Positions 7,886-17,122 of a stretch of DNA of 64,000 bases are shown piece after piece. The stretch comes from an uncultured Nitrospira sp. Lineage in GTDB: Bacteria > Nitrospirota > Nitrospiria > Nitrospirales > Nitrospiraceae. The notes under the pieces are model-generated. The model saw only the letters and a list, made by a program, of their open reading frames with translations. It did not search any database and had not been told where the DNA came from. The first letter of the stretch is position 1. Every line of letters starts with the position of its first letter. The position numbers were made by a program, and so were the translations under genes. The stretch covers positions 27,101 to 91,100 of the forward strand of contig CABVSA010000003.1 in the NCBI GenBank assembly GCA_902500805.1, read 5' to 3'.

Positions 7886-8686
7886 ATGGGACAGACTGAT
7901 AGGAAACGCCCCTTCCCTCACCAACTTTTCGAACAACTTTCAAAGGCAGAATGTGCCTCCTTTATTGAGGCTCTTCATTACATGACCGAATCGAATACCA
8001 CTGCTGATGTGAAAGAGGCTCTCGTGCGGTTTCAAAATCTATTTCCGTTTTCACGAGTGATCGGCGGTCTCGCTCGCCTCTCGCCTAATGGTAATTTTGA
8101 TGGGTTTACCAACGTCGTGAACGTCAGTTACCCAGAGGAATGGATTAAGCTCTACTGGCAAAACGGCTACTTTGAAGTCGACCCAGTCTTCCAAACGGCC
8201 TTGAACAAGCCCGGCACCCAACACTGGGGAACCACGTACCGAGAGGCAACCTCTCCCAAGCAACAGGAATTCATGACCGCCGCCAGGGAGTTTGGGCTGG
8301 GTGATGGGATTACCACTGGATCCGCCGATCCGTCGTGCAGAGTGGCTACCTTCTGTTCGTTTGCCTCAGCGAGTAGCGTGGATGCTGCCCGATATGTGCC
8401 TCTCATCGAATATTTTGGGTACTACGTTCACATGGCGTTGTTACGCACAGCCCCAGCAAAGGCACAATCCATGAATCGCTGTGTCAAACGGCTCACCATG
8501 CGCGAGCTCACGATCCTCAACTGGGTCAAAAACGGCAAAACCAATTGGGAAATCGCTCAAATCATGGGGGTGACAGAGCGCACCATCCGATTCCACGTGG
8601 AAAGTATCTTTTCCAAGCTGGATGTCACATCTCGATCTCAAGCGGTTGCCACCGCCATTGAGCATGGCCTGCCGAATGTGGTCTAA
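7886..8686 (+). CDS. LuxR-family acyl-homoserine-lactone receptor/transcription factor
   Basis: 266-residue quorum-sensing regulator. The N-terminal autoinducer-binding domain keeps the W-x3-Y-x8-D-P pattern (EEWIKLYWQNGYFEVDPV) that contacts the lactone and amide, and a following W in TQHWGTTY. The C terminus is a LuxR helix-turn-helix (LTMRELTILNWVKNGKTNWE, then VTERTIRFHVESIFSKL). The start at 7886 is chosen because GGAGG (7876-7880) sits 5 bp upstream; an ATG 13 codons earlier lacks such a site. The gene converges on luxI with only 22 bp between the stop codons, so it is the likely cognate receptor. Its probable target is the box at 9528-9547. Confidence 0.93.
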   Translation: MGQTDRKRPFPHQLFEQLSKAECASFIEALHYMTESNTTADVKEALVRFQNLFPFSRVIGGLARLSPNGNFDGFTNVVNVSYPEEWIKLYWQNGYFEVDPVFQTALNKPGTQHWGTTYREATSPKQQEFMTAAREFGLGDGITTGSADPSCRVATFCSFASASSVDAARYVPLIEYFGYYVHMALLRTAPAKAQSMNRCVKRLTMRELTILNWVKNGKTNWEIAQIMGVTERTIRFHVESIFSKLDVTSRSQAVATAIEHGLPNVV

Positions 8687-8708
8687 GCATTTGTCATGTC
8701 CTGCCACG

Positions 8709-9431
8709 TCAGGTCATCACCAGATCTGCTCCCATTTTCTGATACGATGATGTTCGACCTGAGACGATTTCGCCGTCCGGTTTCTGAATCGTTGAAATCC
8801 ATTCAAGAAAGCTCGGCCGCTTTACGCTGTTTTCATCATCAAAGCGAGCCATATCATACAGCGCAGCGACCGCTTCGGCGCCAGCAGGCGGGAGCTTCAC
8901 CACTGGACCTATTGGCACACAAGGGAAACCCAGCATGCGAAGCGCTCGCAAGAATCGATGTTCCACTTCAAGGTAATAGTACCGAATCTCGTTCTCTACC
9001 GCCCACTGGTAGATCCCTTTCAACACGGCTAACATCACTCTGCTTGAGAGTTTTGGATCCTTAATGTCAGGATTCACTGTAAGCCTTGTAATCTCCGCGG
9101 TATCCTGCTCTTTTCTGATCCTATAGTCGGTTGGGAGTAACGCTCCGAATTCATTCCCTAACATGAATTCCCCTGAGGGAGGCAGAAGGCGTGCCATGCC
9201 AAGCAGCACTCCCTCGCGACTGAGAACCCCAACGGTGACGCCCCACAGGTCATACATATCCATTTCTTGACCATCCTCAGTTTCAGCCACCCACTTCAGT
9301 TGTTCTGCAAAAACACGATGTCGCAATTGATATGCCTTAACCATCTCGTCTTTCGTCTCAAGGGTCTTTACAACAATATCGCCCTCCATGAATACAATGT
9401 TGTGTACTGTTCGATCAGCTAGAACCGTCAT
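8709..9431 (-). CDS. LuxI-family acyl-homoserine-lactone synthase
   Basis: Makes an N-acyl-homoserine lactone from S-adenosylmethionine and an acyl donor. 240 residues with the invariant LuxI positions visible: RHRVFAEQLKW (Arg, Phe, Trp), E-x-D-x-YD in EMDMYDLW, ARLLPP with the conserved Arg, and TAEITRLTV carrying the Glu and Arg of the active-site face. Start supported by GGGAGGT 5 bp upstream of the ATG at 9431. Acyl chain length cannot be read from sequence. AHL signalling has been described in Nitrospira. The palindromic candidate operator at 9518-9557 lies about 90-125 bp upstream of the start, consistent with LuxR-dependent positive autoregulation. Confidence 0.95.
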   Translation of the reverse strand: MTVLADRTVHNIVFMEGDIVVKTLETKDEMVKAYQLRHRVFAEQLKWVAETEDGQEMDMYDLWGVTVGVLSREGVLLGMARLLPPSGEFMLGNEFGALLPTDYRIRKEQDTAEITRLTVNPDIKDPKLSSRVMLAVLKGIYQWAVENEIRYYYLEVEHRFLRALRMLGFPCVPIGPVVKLPPAGAEAVAALYDMARFDDENSVKRPSFLEWISTIQKPDGEIVSGRTSSYQKMGADLVMT

Positions 9432-9482
9432 GGCGACCTCCCGTTTGGACCTGGCTATTTGTTCTGGAATGTAGAGCTGATT

Positions 9483-9498
9483 GCCCCGTGATCGGGGC
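9483..9498. repeat. Short GC-rich inverted repeat upstream of luxI
   Basis: GCCCC-GTGATC-GGGGC (9483-9498), a 5-bp GC stem between the lux-box palindrome and the luxI start. On the luxI transcript it could form a small leader hairpin. There is no T-run beside it, so it is not an obvious terminator. Possibly incidental. Confidence 0.3.
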
Positions 9499-9517
9499 GG
9501 ATGGTTTCATCTCTGGC

Positions 9518-9557
9518 ACCAGACGTCACCTGGCGGGTCCGCCAGGTGACGTCTGGT
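9518..9557. promoter_or_regulatory. Candidate lux/las-type box within a perfect 19-bp-arm palindrome
   Basis: Arms 9518-9536 and 9539-9557 are perfect reverse complements separated by 2 bp. The central 20 bp (9528-9547) read ACCTG-N10-CAGGT with full dyad symmetry, the exact outer pattern of LuxR/LasR operators (CT-N12-AG core). It sits between the divergent luxI gene (start 9431) and the orphan sensor kinase gene (start 9649), so it could control either or both. There is no T-run beyond either arm, which argues against a terminator. The extra 9 bp of symmetry on each side (ACCAGACGTC type) is longer than a standard lux box and may mark a second overlapping site. Confidence 0.75.
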
Positions 9558-9648
9558 CCTAAAAGAAGTACATATTCATACATCCTGTGATGTAGCGATT
9601 GGATCAGCGAAAGAACTAGGACGTGGTCAATTAACTGGAGGACGTATC

Positions 9649-10446
9649 GTGACTGAACAGAGAACGCGGTTTCAGCTGTTGGAAGGTGGGCGCCTAGCTA
9701 CGTCAACCCTCATGAAGGCCCAATCTGTTCGACCGACCCGTGAATCTTATGGCATCACTCACTTGGAACCTTGCGCAGGAGAATTGACCACAGCATTCAA
9801 GGCAAGAGAACGGCGCTTACACCAGCTCTTGGAAGATCGCTCCCGTCTCGGGCGCGACTTGCATGACTCCATATTGCAATCACTGTATGCCCTTGGACTC
9901 ACTATTGAATCCTCATATAGACTTAGGCATACTAGCGATGTGGAAACCTATCAAACTCCGGCAACAATTACCGAGCAAGTCAACCGGCTCATTCATGAAA
10001 TCCGAAGCATGATCCGCGAACTGGAGTCCGACACCGTCCGGGAGTTTGATTTATCCTCGGAACTCACTGCGCTCCAACAGACCTATGAGCAAACAGGACA
10101 TCTGGATGTGAAATTTGATCTTCAGCGCCACGCCATCGAGATGCTCACTCACGAAGAAGAACGAGAGATTCTCAATATCATTCGTGAAGCACTCAGCAAC
10201 TGTGCCCGCCATGCCCACGCCACCCAGGCTGCGGTCTCCATTCGCATGAAGGACACACGAGTCCGAGTCAGCATCCAGGATAACGGGATTGGCTTTGCTC
10301 CGGGACCAGCACGTGGGTACGGACTGACCAACATGGAGACCCGAGCCAAGAAACTCGGCGGGACGTTACGCGTTCAGTCGAAGACGGGAAAAGGCACGCA
10401 GATCACGGCAGAATTTTCATTGGAACCCTTACTGACATCCATATGA
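9649..10446 (+). CDS. Soluble NarL-partner type histidine kinase
   Basis: 265 residues without membrane segments or a recognised sensory domain. The HisKA_3 phosphoacceptor lies in LGRDLHDSILQSLYALGL (His in the H-D-x2-Q motif near residue 72), followed by a HATPase_c domain with the N box (REALSNCARHAHA), the G1 box (DNGIGFAP) and GYGLTNMETRA. GTG start with GGAGGA 6 bp upstream. It overlaps the following response-regulator gene by 4 bp (ATGA), so the two form a cognate pair. The first 60 residues have no assigned fold, so input probably comes from a partner. Lies next to the lux-box palindrome, suggesting quorum-linked expression (inference). Confidence 0.9.
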   Translation: MTEQRTRFQLLEGGRLATSTLMKAQSVRPTRESYGITHLEPCAGELTTAFKARERRLHQLLEDRSRLGRDLHDSILQSLYALGLTIESSYRLRHTSDVETYQTPATITEQVNRLIHEIRSMIRELESDTVREFDLSSELTALQQTYEQTGHLDVKFDLQRHAIEMLTHEEEREILNIIREALSNCARHAHATQAAVSIRMKDTRVRVSIQDNGIGFAPGPARGYGLTNMETRAKKLGGTLRVQSKTGKGTQITAEFSLEPLLTSI

Positions 10447-11123
10447 AACAACCACAAACCAGTATCGTACTGATCGACGATCATGAAATGGTCCGTAGAG
10501 GACTCCGCGCCCTGCTTCACCTCGAAGCAGATCTCGCGATCGTGGGCGAAGCAGCCACCGTCGCCGGCGGTGTGGGGCTCGTCGAGCGACTGACACCTCA
10601 GATGGTCTTGCTCGACGTGAAGCTTCCTGACGCGACGGTCACTGAGGCCATCCGCCGTTTGCTGACCGTCTCACCCAAACTGCGAATTCTGATTCTCACA
10701 AGTTACGCTGAAGACACGACCGTCATGGCTGCCGTCCAGAACGGCGCCCATGGCTATGTGCTCAAAGACGTTCGCATGGACGACCTGATTCGGGCTATTC
10801 GCACGGTGGCCTCGGGACAGGGCTATCTTGATCCCCGCGTGACACAGCAGGCGCTGCATTGGATTCGGACCAGCTCACACTTGGGAGTCACTTCCCAAGG
10901 AGTCTCTCGGCTTTCTCCGCAGGAGCGCTTGATCTTGCCGCTTTTGGCAGAAGGCAAGACCAACAAGGAAATTGCGGTTCAACTTCGCCTGAGCGACAAG
11001 ACCATCAAAAACTACCTGGCGAATATTTTCGACAAACTCCATGTGAAACGGCGTACCGAAGCTGTGGCTTGGTTCATGAAGGAGTCTCATATCCCCACTG
11101 TGAGCCAAAGCCCAAAACTCTAA
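10443..11123 (+). CDS. NarL/FixJ-family response regulator
   Basis: 226 residues: receiver domain with the acidic pair in IVLIDDHEMVRRGL, phospho-acceptor Asp in VLLDVKLPD, Thr in LILTSYAED and Lys in YVLKDV, then a LuxR-type helix-turn-helix (LSPQERLILPLLAEGKTNKE, LSDKTIKNYLANIFDKL). All phosphorylation residues are intact, so it should be a working DNA-binding regulator. Start codon overlaps the kinase stop. Closely resembles the regulator at 15487-16170, including the NKEIA...KTIKNYLANI recognition region, so the two kinase/regulator pairs are probably paralogues and may share target sites. Confidence 0.93.
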   Translation: MKQPQTSIVLIDDHEMVRRGLRALLHLEADLAIVGEAATVAGGVGLVERLTPQMVLLDVKLPDATVTEAIRRLLTVSPKLRILILTSYAEDTTVMAAVQNGAHGYVLKDVRMDDLIRAIRTVASGQGYLDPRVTQQALHWIRTSSHLGVTSQGVSRLSPQERLILPLLAEGKTNKEIAVQLRLSDKTIKNYLANIFDKLHVKRRTEAVAWFMKESHIPTVSQSPKL

Positions 11124-11300
11124 CGTTCCTGCGACCGCGACAGTTCTCTCGTTCATCTCTCGCTGCGAATATTGCTGTCTCCATCCCCCTCTGGTTTTGT
11201 CAGACCAGCAGGTCCTATACTATCCCCAGCTGTCCGTGATCATTGATTGCACCCATGCTGACATTAGTACTTCGTCTGGACTAGCCAGAGGTTTCTGTTC

Positions 11301-14300
11301 ATGAGTTCACCGCCGGAGACCGAGAGTTCACTGATCAGTGAACTTACCCAACTGCGCCACCAGATCCTTGAGCTACAACAGGCGCTCGTTCATGCGAAAC
11401 AAGGCGCTCCCTCACCGCAGACCACGGCACTCGGGGCTGCCCAAGTGGGAACATGGGAGTGGGACGGCAGGACAAATCGGGTGATCTGGTCGCAAGAAAC
11501 TGAACGGATCTTCGGCCTTCCTCCCGGCACGTTCGATGGCTCATATGAAGGATTCTTTGCTCTCGTGCATCCGGATGACCGGCATTGTCTCAGTGCAGCC
11601 ATTACAAAGGCCGTGCACGACCGTTCTCCCTACAGAGTAGAACATCGCATCCTCACTCCTTCCGGAGCCGTTCGGTGGGTGGCCTGCCGTGGTCGTGCCA
11701 CAGGCGGCGAGCATGAGCCGGCCTCGGGCATGACGGGGACGGTCGAAGATATCACTGCCCGTAAAGAATTCGACCACACCCAGGAAGCTCTCCGAGAAAC
11801 CCTGGAAACACGTGTCCGAGAACGAACAGCCGGATTGGAACAGGCTGTCCATGAACTGACGACTGAAATTGCACGAAGGCAGCAGGCTGAGTCGGCACTC
11901 AAAGCAAGTGAACAACGCTACCAATCCCTCTACGAGCACAACCCCTTCATGTATTTCACTCTCTCCTCTGACGGCACGATGCTCTCCGTCAATAATTTTG
12001 GAGCGGATCAACTCGGATACCAGAAGGATGATCTCATCGGCCGGTCCATCCTGCAGCTATTTGACCGGAAAGACCACCAGACCGTGCTGGGACAGTTGAT
12101 CGCATGCGCCACCAGTCCCTACACCGTGTTTGAGTGGGACATTCAAAAAATCCGGAAAGACGGAGTCAGGATATGGGTCAAAGAGCGTGCGAGGGCGATC
12201 CACGATCATACCAATCAGATCCTCGTCCTCGTCGTCTGTGAAGATGTGACCGAGCGCAAGCGGACTGAAAAGCAACTCCAGGAAACGTCCCGTCTGCTCC
12301 AGACCCTCGTGGAGGAGTCCCCATTGCCCATTGTCAGCCTCGATCCAGAAGCGCGCGTAGTCAGCTGGAACCAAGCCGCAACCCGTCTGTTCGGATGGTC
12401 GAGAGAAGAAGTGCTCGGCCATGAACTTCCATATACCCAGCCCGAGGAGGAAATCGAGGCGAATGCCCTCTGGCACGCGGGCACACGTGGAGAATTAACC
12501 GGTCCGATAGAACTGCGCCGCCGGCACAAAGATGGAACGATATTGAACCTTCTGCTCTGGCCCGTCTTTGTCTATGATGAGTTTGAACAGCTGACTCTGG
12601 CTGTCGGCCTCTACGTGGATCAGTCTGAGATCAAACGAGCCGAGGAGGCGACTCTGAGGGGCGAGGCTCGTCTTCGCTCATTTTTGAATGCGCTGGACGA
12701 CCTCGCCTTTGAGTTCGACCAAGACGGACAATATCTCAATGTCTGGACCCGCAGCAACGACAAGCTGCTGATGCCCAAACAGGACCTCATCGGCCGACAC
12801 CTCACCGATCTCTTTGGAGAAGAAACAGGTTCCCACTATGTCGAAACGATCCGGCAAGTCATGACGACCGGCAAGGCTGCGACGATTAATTACGCCGTTC
12901 ATGTGCATCAAACCCTGCGGTATTTTTCAGGGGTCCTGACCCTGATTCCAGGGAGCCACACGTCCCAGGCGACAGTTGGCTGTCTTGTACGCGATATCAC
13001 CGAGAGCCGCCTCATCGAGGCACAGGTTCGAGAGAGCGAGGCTCGATGGAGAGCCCTCTATGAGCATGCAGGGGTCGGGATCGCCCAACTGAACCTCGAC
13101 GGACGATTTCTTCGAGTCAATCCGCACCTCTGCGAACTGCTGGGCTACTCCTCGGAAACCATGCTCCAGCGAACGTTTCAAGATCTCACGCACCCGGAGG
13201 ACCTCAAGCCGAACCTGGCCTACCTCGACGAATTGCGCAGGGATAGCCGGCATTCCTTCTCGATGGAGAAGCGGTATCGTCGAAGCAATGACACCTGGGC
13301 GTGGGTCGATTTGACCGTCTCGCTGGTCCATAGCGGCTCTGCCGATCAGGACTATTTGATCGCCGTGATCCAGAACATCGACGATCGCAAACGGGCAGAA
13401 CAGGCTCTCCAGGAGCAAGAAGCCCTGATGCGATCCGTCATTGAAACGGCGCCCGACGCAATTTTCATGAAGGATCGAGACGGTCACTATCGATTCGCCA
13501 ATTCGGCCTTTGCGCAAACTCTTTGTAAGCCCCCCGAGGACATCATCGGAAAGACCGATGCCGAAATGTTCCCCCCTGAGGTTGCTGATCGCTGTATGGC
13601 CGGAGATCGTGAAGTGTGTTCCGGCGCAGTCCAACGGGAATTCGAGGAAATTGTGCCCATCGACGGCACGCCTCGCATTTTTCATGTCATCAAAGCGCCC
13701 CACCGGGACCAGGAGGGAGGCGTCATCGGATTGGTCGGGGTCGCCCGCGACATGACCGACCTGAAGCAAGCCGAACGCGCCCTTCGGCTGACGCAGTTAG
13801 CCGTTGATCGATCCGCGGATTTCGTGTTCTGGGTCGATCAGTCTGCTCGCTTTCTCTATGTCAATGACGCCGCTTGCGCACGACTCGGATACTCACGTGA
13901 AGAGTTACTTCGCATGTCCGTGAATGACATCGATACCGAGTATCAAATCGAACGGTGGCCCGACCATTGGACGGAATTGAGTCGGGCGGGACGTCTTCGA
14001 TTTGAATCGCGTCATCGCACTAAATCCGGCGAAACCTACCCTGTAGAAGTTGTCGCGAATTTTATTGCCATGGAAGGGAAGGAGTACAACTTCGCCTTCG
14101 TTCGTGACATCTCCGATCGCAAACGATCGTACTCACTCCTGCAAGCCGCCATCAATTCCGTTGCCGACGGATTGCTGGTCGTTGACCGACAAGGGAAGGT
14201 CACCAGTGCGAATCAACGTTTCCTGCACCTGTGGAACATCCCTCAGACGCTTGTGGAGAGCGGAAACGACGACGCGCTTCTGACCTTTGTGATGGACCAG

Positions 14301-15494
14301 CTTCAGGAGCCCGAGGTATTCCTGCGGAAAGTCCGTGAGCTGTATGCGCATCCGGAGCAGGAAAGTTTTGACGTGGTCAGCTTCCATGATGGACGAGTGT
14401 TTGAGCGGTATTCCCGACCGCAGATTCTCGACAACGAAATTGTTGGCCGGGTCTGGAGCTTCCGGGATATCACCGAGCACAAACGCGCTGAGCAGGCATT
14501 ACGAGAGAGCGAACTGAGGCTCCAGCGCTTCGTCGCCGAAGCCCCCGTTGGGCTCTGCATTCTCGATGAAAACTGGCGTGTCATCACCGCGAATCTCGCT
14601 TTTTGCCAACTGACCGGATATGAGGTTCACGAAATCATCGGCAGCACATACGCGTTGTACACCCACCCGGAGGATCTCTCCGCCAATATTCGCCTGACTG
14701 AAGAATTCTACCGTGGCATCAGATCCGGCTACACCTATGAGAAGCGGTACATCCGGAAATCAGGTGAAATTATTTGGGTGCTGGTCAAAACCACCAGGAT
14801 CGACCTGCCCGGCCGGCCAGGCCCACTGCTGCTTGCAGCGATCCAGGATATTACCGAGCGCAAACTCGCGCTGGAAGAACGAGAGCAACTCAGTCGTGAC
14901 CTGCATGACAACCTCCTCCAAGCCCTGTACGCCGTTGGGATGCAGCTTGAAGCCAGCAAGCTAGCTATGGAGCGATCACCGCGCCGGTCCAAAACACATA
15001 TATCCCAGGCCATCCGCCAGCTGAACAGTCTCATGGTCGATGTTCGACGGTTTATTAGCGTACTCACAGAACGGACGTCCGTGCAGATGGACTTCGGACA
15101 GTCACTTCAAGAACTTATTGCCTCCACGACCGACACCGAGGGTGTCGCAGCCGAGCTCGACATTAAGAGTCCTGTGCTGTCCTTTGTCACTCCTCAGATC
15201 GGAGCGCAACTACTGAACATTTCGCGCGAAGCCCTGAGCAACAGCTTGCGTCATGCTCGTGCCTCCCGTCGCTGGCTGCATTTGAGTCTCGCTCACAACG
15301 CCATCCGATTACTCATCGGAGACAACGGCATCGGCTTCTCTCCGTCACGCAAACGCCGAACTGGCCGAGGACTTGCCAATATGGCCGCTCGTGCACAGCA
15401 GATGACGGCTTCCTTTACTCTTGAAAGTGTGCCAAGACGTGGAACCACGATCACGGTCGACGTGCCATTGAAAAAGGACGCCCTGTATGAGTAA
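11301..15494 (+). CDS. Large cytoplasmic multi-PAS histidine kinase
   Basis: 1397 residues with no membrane span. After a coiled N terminus come about nine consecutive PAS/PAC modules (roughly 45-155, 205-320, 335-445, 455-570, 575-690, 700-820, 825-940, 945-1055, 1065-1180), each closing with the D-I/M-T-x-R/L-K type linker, for example VEDITARKE, CEDVTERKR, VRDITESRL, ARDMTDLKQ and IQDITERKL. The C terminus holds HisKA_3 (LSRDLHDNLLQALYAVGMQL) and HATPase_c (REALSNSLRHARA, DNGIGFSP, GLANMAARA), matching the kinase at 9649. Repeated PAS domains imply intracellular redox, oxygen or small-ligand sensing, but no cofactor can be read. It overlaps the regulator at 15487 by 8 bp. Confidence 0.92.
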   Translation: MSSPPETESSLISELTQLRHQILELQQALVHAKQGAPSPQTTALGAAQVGTWEWDGRTNRVIWSQETERIFGLPPGTFDGSYEGFFALVHPDDRHCLSAAITKAVHDRSPYRVEHRILTPSGAVRWVACRGRATGGEHEPASGMTGTVEDITARKEFDHTQEALRETLETRVRERTAGLEQAVHELTTEIARRQQAESALKASEQRYQSLYEHNPFMYFTLSSDGTMLSVNNFGADQLGYQKDDLIGRSILQLFDRKDHQTVLGQLIACATSPYTVFEWDIQKIRKDGVRIWVKERARAIHDHTNQILVLVVCEDVTERKRTEKQLQETSRLLQTLVEESPLPIVSLDPEARVVSWNQAATRLFGWSREEVLGHELPYTQPEEEIEANALWHAGTRGELTGPIELRRRHKDGTILNLLLWPVFVYDEFEQLTLAVGLYVDQSEIKRAEEATLRGEARLRSFLNALDDLAFEFDQDGQYLNVWTRSNDKLLMPKQDLIGRHLTDLFGEETGSHYVETIRQVMTTGKAATINYAVHVHQTLRYFSGVLTLIPGSHTSQATVGCLVRDITESRLIEAQVRESEARWRALYEHAGVGIAQLNLDGRFLRVNPHLCELLGYSSETMLQRTFQDLTHPEDLKPNLAYLDELRRDSRHSFSMEKRYRRSNDTWAWVDLTVSLVHSGSADQDYLIAVIQNIDDRKRAEQALQEQEALMRSVIETAPDAIFMKDRDGHYRFANSAFAQTLCKPPEDIIGKTDAEMFPPEVADRCMAGDREVCSGAVQREFEEIVPIDGTPRIFHVIKAPHRDQEGGVIGLVGVARDMTDLKQAERALRLTQLAVDRSADFVFWVDQSARFLYVNDAACARLGYSREELLRMSVNDIDTEYQIERWPDHWTELSRAGRLRFESRHRTKSGETYPVEVVANFIAMEGKEYNFAFVRDISDRKRSYSLLQAAINSVADGLLVVDRQGKVTSANQRFLHLWNIPQTLVESGNDDALLTFVMDQLQEPEVFLRKVRELYAHPEQESFDVVSFHDGRVFERYSRPQILDNEIVGRVWSFRDITEHKRAEQALRESELRLQRFVAEAPVGLCILDENWRVITANLAFCQLTGYEVHEIIGSTYALYTHPEDLSANIRLTEEFYRGIRSGYTYEKRYIRKSGEIIWVLVKTTRIDLPGRPGPLLLAAIQDITERKLALEEREQLSRDLHDNLLQALYAVGMQLEASKLAMERSPRRSKTHISQAIRQLNSLMVDVRRFISVLTERTSVQMDFGQSLQELIASTTDTEGVAAELDIKSPVLSFVTPQIGAQLLNISREALSNSLRHARASRRWLHLSLAHNAIRLLIGDNGIGFSPSRKRRTGRGLANMAARAQQMTASFTLESVPRRGTTITVDVPLKKDALYE

Positions 15495-16170
15495 GTCACC
15501 AACGGTTCGACTCGTGATCATCGATGACCACGAAGTCGTGCGAATCGGTCTCTGTGCCGTCCTCAATCTGACGCCTGGGCTCAAAGTCATCGGACAGGGG
15601 AAGCGAATGGCCGAGGCCAAAAAGCTCTGTGTTCGCCTGAAACCGGATCTCGTCTTGCTTGATATCCGATTGCCGGACGGAAGCGGTGTGGATGCAGCCC
15701 GTGAGATCCTTTCCCGATGTCCGACCACCCGAGTATTGTTCCTCACGAGTTTCGCCGACGACCATACGGTGCTTGAAGCAATTCTCGCCGGCGCTCATGG
15801 ATACCTCCTGAAGGACATCGCCTCTCAAACGCTTGTGCGCGCCATTCGCACCGTCGCAGCCGGAAAAACGCTGATGGACGCTCGCTTGCCCCAACACACG
15901 TTGAATTGGCTGAAGCACGTCCCCACCGAGCCAGGACAATCCAAGCGTCCTCTCCTTTCGCCCCAAGAGCAGCGGCTCCTTCCTCTCGTTGCCAAGGGTC
16001 TCACCAACAAGGAGATCGCCCAATTTTTGCGACTCAGCGAAAAAACGGTCAAGAACTACCTCGCCAATATCTACTCCAAGCTCAGTATAGGTCGCCGTTC
16101 GCAGATCGCTGCCTTCTACGCCGGAAGCTTCAAGGGGTCCGAATCCCGTCTACCGCTGGGTCGCGCCTAA
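15487..16170 (+). CDS. NarL/FixJ-family response regulator paired with the multi-PAS kinase
   Basis: 227 residues. Receiver: VIIDDHEVVRIGL acidic pair, phospho-acceptor Asp in VLLDIRLPD, Thr in LFLTSFADD and Lys in YLLKDI; output: LuxR-type helix-turn-helix (LSPQEQRLLPLVAKGLTNKE, LSEKTVKNYLANIYSKL). Start overlaps the multi-PAS kinase gene by 8 bp, so the pair is translated from one message. Very similar to the regulator at 10443 in both domains, consistent with duplication of a kinase/regulator unit in which one kinase acquired the PAS array. Confidence 0.93.
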   Translation: MSKSPTVRLVIIDDHEVVRIGLCAVLNLTPGLKVIGQGKRMAEAKKLCVRLKPDLVLLDIRLPDGSGVDAAREILSRCPTTRVLFLTSFADDHTVLEAILAGAHGYLLKDIASQTLVRAIRTVAAGKTLMDARLPQHTLNWLKHVPTEPGQSKRPLLSPQEQRLLPLVAKGLTNKEIAQFLRLSEKTVKNYLANIYSKLSIGRRSQIAAFYAGSFKGSESRLPLGRA

Positions 16171-16323
16171 ACAAGTTCTGATGGCAGCTTCTTGCTAAAC
16201 CTCCTCCGGTAAAGAACTCTGCACCTTGTTCCGATAAGAACAGAGTCATGCTCGTCCGGAACACGGGCTTGCTAGGCTACGCCGCCCGGTATCACTGCAC
16301 AAGAGACCATCGCCGTACTGAAC

Positions 16324-17010
16324 ATGCCGACAGAACTACCATCGTCAAGTGCGGCACTTTTGATCGAGTCTGATCCAGCCCTTGCCCGGGCGTTCCAGGA
16401 TCTGATAGTCCTTGCCTATCATTCGTCGGTGACGCTTAATATCGTATGCTCCCTCAGCGAGGGACTCACCTACCTACAGGCCCATCACGTGCCGGTGATT
16501 CTCATGGATCTCTCCCTGCCGGACAATGCGGGACGAAAGGCCGTGGATCTGGTACGAGAGACAGCCCCCGCCAGTGCACTCATTGGCTTCCACCGAACGA
16601 CCGATACCACTATGCTGTCTGACGCCATCCGTTGCGGAGCCCATGAAGTGTTGCCCGTCATTCCACCTTCAGCCGAGACACTCCGTCTGTCTATCACCAG
16701 CGCCTTGATCAGAGCGACTCGCCTTCAGACCGCTACCGAACCAGTGCCCTCGGTTGACGCTCACCAGACCCTATCGTTACCCCTCGCGAAGGTTGCACAC
16801 GACTTGAATAACTGCCTGACATCCATCAATGGATTTGCCGACATTCTCCTCGCACGACTGTCTGCGGAAGATCCGTCACACTACTGCGCTGAACAGATCA
16901 AACTGGCGTGCACACGAGCCGAATGTTTGATTAAGCAGTTACCGCAGATCACCTGTACATCCCCTACTCCCCAGCTATCAAAGCCAGCCAACAACGCTCC
17001 GGCAACCTAA
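16324..17010 (+). CDS. Partly degenerate receiver fused to a kinase dimerisation/His domain without ATPase
   Basis: 228 residues. The N-terminal half is receiver-like: LLIESDPALARAF in place of the acidic pair, a retained phospho-acceptor (ILMDLSLPDN), but the conserved Thr and Lys positions are altered (IGFHRTTD; EVLPVIPPS). After a Pro/Thr linker comes a DHp-like helix with H-D-x2-N (KVAHDLNNCLTSINGFADILL) and a second helix (YCAEQIKLACTRAECLIKQL), then the protein ends with no HATPase. The layout suggests a phosphotransfer or scaffold protein, or a truncated hybrid kinase. It follows the second kinase/regulator pair by about 150 bp. Confidence 0.75.
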   Translation: MPTELPSSSAALLIESDPALARAFQDLIVLAYHSSVTLNIVCSLSEGLTYLQAHHVPVILMDLSLPDNAGRKAVDLVRETAPASALIGFHRTTDTTMLSDAIRCGAHEVLPVIPPSAETLRLSITSALIRATRLQTATEPVPSVDAHQTLSLPLAKVAHDLNNCLTSINGFADILLARLSAEDPSHYCAEQIKLACTRAECLIKQLPQITCTSPTPQLSKPANNAPAT

Positions 17011-17122
17011 CCTCCCCACTACTCTCAAGAATTGACAGACCCTCATCCCCTGACTAGGATACGGACGACTATTGATTGATCTGATTGAACAAATCCTCAT
17101 TTCTTCTGAAAGGAGCGCTGTA

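Noticed and set aside
9518..9557. Palindrome as a transcription terminator
   Set aside because: No T-run on either side, it lies between divergent genes rather than after one, and its core matches a LuxR-type operator.
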